Assembly: GCA_947247005.1 (NCBI GenBank)
Contig: OX365955.1
Location: 44,061,822-44,125,821, forward strand
Origin: Spisula solida
Lineage: Eukaryota; Mollusca; Bivalvia; Venerida; Mactridae
Direction of reading: 5' to 3'
Length of the DNA stretch: 64,000 nucleotides
The position numbers were made by a program, and so were the translations under genes. Under the pieces are notes generated by a model that saw only the letters and a program-made list of their open reading frames with translations, made no database searches and had not been told where the DNA came from. This document shows positions 59,365 through 64,000 of the stretch, in pieces (within the stretch, counting starts at the first letter, position 1; each line of letters opens with the position of its first letter).

Positions 59365-60326
59365 ACAAGAGGATCATAGATCCTTGGGCGCTCACCTGCT
59401 TAACATGGCCTAACTTTAAACTTGACCTTAAGGTCATCAAGATAAACATGTTGACTTAACTTGATGAAGGTTAAAGCAAAACTGAGGCCTCCAGAGTGTT
59501 AAAAAAGTTTTGCTATTATTTGACATATTGACCTAGTTTTTTACCCACATGACCCAACTTCAAACGTGACCTTAAGGTCATCAAGATAGACATTTTGACC
59601 AAACTTGATCAAGAATAAAGCAAAAATATGGCCTCAAGAGTGTTAATAAGGTTTTTTTCTATTATTTGACCTTTTGACCTAGATTTTGACCCCCACATGA
59701 CCCAACTTCTAACTTGACCTAGATTTCATTGAGATACAACTACTGACCAAGTTTGGTGAAGATCAAAGCAAAAATGTTACCTCTGGAGTGTTAACAATGT
59801 TTTCCTTTTATTTGACCTTTTGACCTAGTTTTTGACCCCACATGACCCTACTTCACACTTGACCTAGATGTCATTAAAATACAACTACTGACCAAGTTTG
59901 GTGAAGATCAAAGCAAAAATGTGGCCGTCAGAGTGTTAACAAGGTTTTGCTATTATTTGACCTTTTGACCTAGTTTTTGACCCCACATGACCCAACTTCG
60001 AACTTGACCTTAATGTCACCAAGATAAACATTTTGACTAAACTTCATGAAGATTAAAGCAAAAATGTGACCTACAGAGTGTTAACAAGGTTTTCCTATTA
60101 TTTGACCTTTTGACCTATTTTTAGACCCCACATGACCCAAATTCGAACTTGACCTATATTTCATTTAGATACAACTACTGACTTAGTTTGATGAAGATCA
60201 AAGCAAAATTGAGAGTGCTAGAGTGTTAACGGTGAAAAAGCTAACAGACGGACAGACTGACAGACGGACGACAAACAAAAAACAATCACAAAAGCTCACC
60301 TTGCCACTTTGTGGCAGGTGAGCTAA
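59365..60326 (-). repeat. GGTGAGC-headed repeat, minus orientation, copy 2 (longer core)
   Basis: Same head and tail as 57602-58170 but with about six tandem core units of roughly 145 bp (TTATTTGACCTTTTGACC, ATGACCCAACTTCGAACTTG, AAGATCAAAGCAAAAATG). The size difference between the two copies is due to core number. Confidence 0.88.
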
Positions 60327-60889
60327 AAACCAGGTTTTTGCATGCCAAAATAAATCAATAGTTCTTATAATAAATACATATGACAATGTGGAACATATAA
60401 AGTTGGAATAAGTTTTATAGTAAGTTTTCCCCAGACTATCTAATCCTAGTAATGAACCATTATAAAAACCCTGACCACTAACAAGCAAAAAGCAAGGAAT
60501 CCAAAACATGTTTTCATCACATTGTTTGTTTACAAAAAGGTTTTAAATTATTCATATTGAGTAAACATCCTAAAAGCTTGGTTGAACACCTCCCAGATGG
60601 TACAACAAATGTATTCAAACAATGCAAGAATTATCACTAGTTGATGTTTAAGATAATATCTAACCTTAGATAGTGAAAGTCAATAAGATAATATGTAACA
60701 TTAACATATAACACATGTTTACCTAATAGCATATTGCTGATTGAAGTCAAGATATAACAACAACAGTTCAAAATAAGCTGACTGTACTTGTTATAATCAA
60801 TGAAGCATTATATAACACAGCTGATTTTTATATTTGATGCAATGATAACATTAACAAATCAACCGATGTAGATGAACCAGACTGTGTTA
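60327..60889. other. SNX upstream intron DNA, no gene seen
   Basis: The 103-codon minus frame overlapping 60198-60509 runs through the repeat and has no family resemblance. Confidence 0.3.
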
Positions 60890-61098
60890 CTGTAAACCAA
60901 TTTACTTTCACGATATTCTAACTTTCCCATTTTGCTGATACTCGGCATATTCTCGACTACAAACTTCCGCGTTTTTAAGTTTGCCGCAATGTCAAAATTA
61001 ATGTTTTTAGCAATTTCGCAGGGACTTAATTTCGTGAAATTCTACCACTCGCGAACTCCGCGAACTTAAATCGCGTGAAATAATTTCTTGGTTTACAG
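60890..61098. mobile_element. MITE with CTGTAAACCAA ends
   Basis: CTGTAAACCAA at 60890-60900 and TTGGTTTACAG ending at 61098 are perfect 11-bp inverted repeats, with TA on both sides (60888-60889, 61099-61100). The interior is rich in TTCGCG/CGCGAA. 209 bp, non-coding. Confidence 0.85.
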
Positions 61099-61238
61099 TA
61101 CATCAATTTATATGTAATACCCTACCTGACTGATTTAAAAGATGAGGTAAAAATAATTGTACCTTGTAAAATTATATACAGTTACTGTAGAAGACTTAAA
61201 AATTTCAATGTTTTACTGGCCAATGCACAAGACATATA

Positions 61239-61574
61239 CAGTGCCCACCAAAAATAAGTATACAGTAAATAACTGTTGCACAATTGAACTTGGTTAAATT
61301 ATTCAATATCTGTTTATCAGACGGTCACAATTATACTAGTTTTTTAAACTACATTTACTATATAAGTCAAAAAAGAGATAGAAATAAAGATTAAGGTGTT
61401 CTGAATTAAAATAACCATGTGATCCAAAAGGCTGAATTTTTCATCTTTTAGTAACAAAGTTACCATTCAAGCGGGACAAAGAAACTATTGTTGTTTCACT
61501 GTTCTGCAAAAAGTGTTATTACAGATAAGTAAATGGGGAAATAACATATGTATACTTATTTTAGGTAGGCACTG
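61239..61574. mobile_element. Tc1/mariner-type MITE, intact copy
   Basis: Left CAGTGCCCACCAAAAATAAG and right (complement) CAGTGCCTACCTAAAATAAG, both continuing TATACA; TA duplication at 61237-61238 and 61575-61576. 336 bp, no transposase. It gives the uninterrupted form of the element at 56187-56745. Confidence 0.88.
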
Positions 61575-61731
61575 TATATCTTTGATTGATGCTCATTTCA
61601 TTATACTTTCCATAAGTTTTATCACCGGTGACCTAACTGACCTCAGCATTTTACTGAAACTAAGACAGCAATCTATCCAGAATGTAATATATGAAGTTTT
61701 GTATCACAGTCCCTGTCAGAATAGTGGTTGT

Positions 61732-61967
61732 CAGGGGTGTCAACAGGGCCAAATTCAAAATCTGGAAGCAGGCCTTCAATGACGTTGTTTCAATAATTAA
61801 CTCAGTTTGTATTAAAGAAAATCCTTCAGAGCAGATTAAATTGACTGTAACTTTGCCATTTCTTGAGATATTTTCATCAAATAACTTTTATTTTTGTCAG
61901 AAGCCATTGCTAGTTCAGAAATGATAAATCCGGAATTCCGGATAAATCAGGACAATTGACACCCCTG
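61732..61967. mobile_element. CAGGGGTGTC family DNA transposon, copy 5
   Basis: Ends CAGGGGTGTCAAC and TTGACACCCCTG. The internal CCTTCAGAGCAGAT and TGTAACTTTGCCATTTCTTG are shared with 51565-51745, and the TCCGGAATTCCGGATAAATC block with the copies at 27358 and 28905. Confidence 0.85.
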
Positions 61968-62578
61968 TGGTTTTATTTCTTACGTGGTTTTATGTACATA
62001 CATACACAGACAGGAACCAGTAGTGACTACTAGTACTAATGTATGGAAAGGCCCCCCAGTGCACCTACAATGACTTTCCTTTAAGTATATTAAGCATATT
62101 CACTATATCCCTGGAGAGCAATTCAGACCCCTCACCAATGAAGGGTACATATTTGAAGCCCAGCAATAAATCTACAACAGAGACCCATACCAGTCAGTTG
62201 CCATGTTAAGCGATGAACAATGAACAAGAAATAGTGTAGAAAATTTCATAAACTACGGTTCTATGAATATAAGCCTGAATACAAAGATTGTGTGACATAG
62301 GGTACTCAACTGTAGCTATAAGATACGTATTTACATAATTATATATATTTAAACTGTTTTATCTTCAGAGACTAGATGAAATGAGAGCCCCCTGAATAAA
62401 CTAGCATTATCGTTACTATACAAACCATCAAAGTAAAATTTTAAATTAAATGTAAATCATGACTGACTTCACACAACCATGAAAACATCTACCACATACC
62501 TATGGTTCATGGACAATAAACTGGTTTTTTAAAATCTCAGTTTTCTTACAAAAAGTCATATTTTCTAATATTCATATG
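61968..62578. other. SNX upstream intron DNA, no gene seen
   Basis: AT-rich; no frame or repeat recognised. Confidence 0.3.
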
Positions 62579-63340
62579 CTGTAAAAACACATATTTTCGA
62601 GGGTATTAAATAGAGGTGGGCTGATACATCGAAATATCGATGCATTGCGATCCCGAGTTTAATTTTATTAATCTATTTCTGTCCAATTCATTTTAAATAA
62701 TTTTCACAAATTGTAGATTAACAAAGTGATATCTTACACAGTGCAAATTGCATTTACAAGTTAATTTCTGGTTTTCAAATCTTGGCAATAGTATCGCAAT
62801 AGTTCCCAGCAATACAATAGTATCGCAATAGTACTTTCAGCAATAGCAATAGTATTGCAATAGTACTTTCAGCAATAGCAATAGTATTGCAATAGGACTT
62901 TCAGCAATAGCAATAGTATTGCAATAGTACTTTCAGCAATAGCAATAGAATTGCAATAGTACTTTCAGCAATAGCAATAGTATTGCAATAGTACTTTCAG
63001 CAATAGCAATAGTATTGCAATAGTACTTTCAGCAATAGCAATAGTATTGCAATAGTACTTTCAGCAATAGCAATAGTATTGCAATAGTACTTTCAGCAAT
63101 AGCAATAGTATTGCAATAGTCAAAAATGGACTCAATAGTCATCCCTAGTATTAAATTTCGTGGATTTTGATAAAAATGCATTTTCGTGGGGTCGTCAATT
63201 CTTGGATTACAGAACATGAAAGGATAAACTCATGTACGATGTTTGAGAGGTCGATTAATTGTGGGAATTAGATTTCGTGGTCAAGTTCAACAACAAAATC
63301 AACGAAAATTCAACTCCCGTGAAAAATAATGATTTTACAG
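62579..63340. mobile_element. Outer MITE (CTGTAAAA ends) interrupted by a second element
   Basis: Left CTGTAAAAACACATATTTTCG and right CGTGAAAAATAATGATTTTACAG (then TA) are imperfect inverted ends of the CTGTAAA family. The interior TATTAAATTTCGTGG is split by the insertion described next. Confidence 0.7.
62612..63148. mobile_element. hAT-like nested insertion containing a ~32-bp array
   Basis: TATTAAAT occurs immediately before (62604-62611) and after (63149-63156), an 8-bp target duplication as made by hAT transposases. The ends AGAGGTGGGCTGAT and CATCCCTAG are weakly inverted. Inside, about 62785-63120 is a roughly 32-bp array (GCAATAGTATTGCAATAGTA plus CTTTCAGCAATA), about 10 copies. Confidence 0.75.
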
Positions 63341-63344
63341 TACA

Positions 63345-64000
63345 GCATCCATGTCTATAAATTGTGCATTATGAATTATGTTTTAATGTATCTGTGCAAG
63401 CATGTAAGGCAAGGTCACTGATTTCTAGCCGTAACCAAAGTAATTTTTAAATAGATACATTAATAACTTGACTGTATTATTAGCTGAAGCAGGAATGTTA
63501 AGCAAGCCTGGATTGATAATGTTATAGTGCGCCCAGGATAATGTGAAAGGCGGGAAAACTGGGTATTATTCCACAAAGGTGGATTAAAATTATGAGCACC
63601 ATTTATCAATGATGTTTTGAGTATATTACTGACCTTATCTGTTTATTTAAGTGATTTGTAAAACCAATTTTGCCACAGTTGACCAAACCGATTTATGTTT
63701 ATAAATACTACATTATCCTGGGCTGACTATAGCATTCCCAAGAACTGTTGCTTGTAGCAAAAACAAATACTGTGTAGCACTCAGTGGTGCACTGTTATGA
63801 AACAGTATGCTACCAAAAAGCTTTTCATGTTGAAACATTTCTGAGCAAAGCACCAAAACGTTTTTCAAGTTGAAACATTTCTGAACGAAGCACCAAATTT
63901 CATTGGCAAGCAGGAATAGCTTGCAGCTACCAGAATGTCATCAACAAATGGTCTGTGATTCCCAGAAAAGCACTTGGTATCCATCAGTACGTTCACAAGC
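63345..64000. other. Window end, no gene seen
   Basis: Only a 40-bp two-copy repeat (about 63826-63897, TTGAAACATTTCTGAGCAAA) was noticed. No PX or SH3 coding sequence was recognised on the minus strand. Confidence 0.35.

Overview
This is a 64 kb stretch of an AT-rich, intron-rich animal genome, most likely a bivalve mollusc. The reasons are: vertebrate-length proteins split into many short exons by GT-AG introns; non-LTR retrotransposon fragments of CR1/jockey-like and RTE-like type; and dispersed non-autonomous repeats with GGTGAGC hairpin heads, CTGTCCGTCCG tracts and repeated GACCTTGACC motifs, which I recall as typical of bivalve genomes. The species cannot be fixed from sequence alone. 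No bacterial-type operon, CRISPR array or tRNA/rRNA gene was recognised.

Layout. 1-8.7 kb is a graveyard of at least six LINE fragments: a nearly intact endonuclease/reverse transcriptase frame (minus strand, 237-3004), a broken RTE-like element fused behind it, and several 3'-end pieces. 8.8-34.3 kb holds one complete gene on the plus strand: a kinesin-II motor subunit orthologous to KIF3B (sea urchin KRP95). I reconstruct 22 coding exons that join in frame with consistent splice phases to give 753 residues (human KIF3B is about 747). 34.3-47.3 kb has no recognisable gene and is probably 3' UTR plus intergenic DNA between two convergent genes. 47.3-52.6 kb, minus strand, carries the C-terminal eight coding exons of a sorting nexin of the SNX9/SNX18/SNX33 family (end of the PX domain plus the whole BAR domain). 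Its 5' exons (SH3, start of PX) were not found and probably lie beyond position 64000. 53-64 kb, presumably the large upstream intron of that gene, is full of small DNA transposons, fold-back elements and tandem arrays.

Function. KIF3B pairs with KIF3A and KAP3 in heterotrimeric kinesin-2, the anterograde motor of intraflagellar transport. SNX9-family proteins shape membrane and recruit dynamin during endocytosis. The two genes lie tail to tail and nothing here suggests a shared pathway.

Most unusual feature: tandem arrays sitting exactly on splice junctions. KIF3B exon 9, which encodes the switch-II motif DLAGSE, has its 3' end and splice donor repeated nine times at 63 bp spacing, and the frame stays open through five copies. 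Exon 14 is preceded by about 25 copies of its own acceptor and first codons. Exon 21's donor is the first unit of an 18-bp array. The sorting nexin also has a two-copy duplication of an acceptor with the following codons. Separately, the dispersed repeats ending in CTTGT all lie in the transcribed orientation of the gene they occupy. No obviously new multi-gene system is visible.
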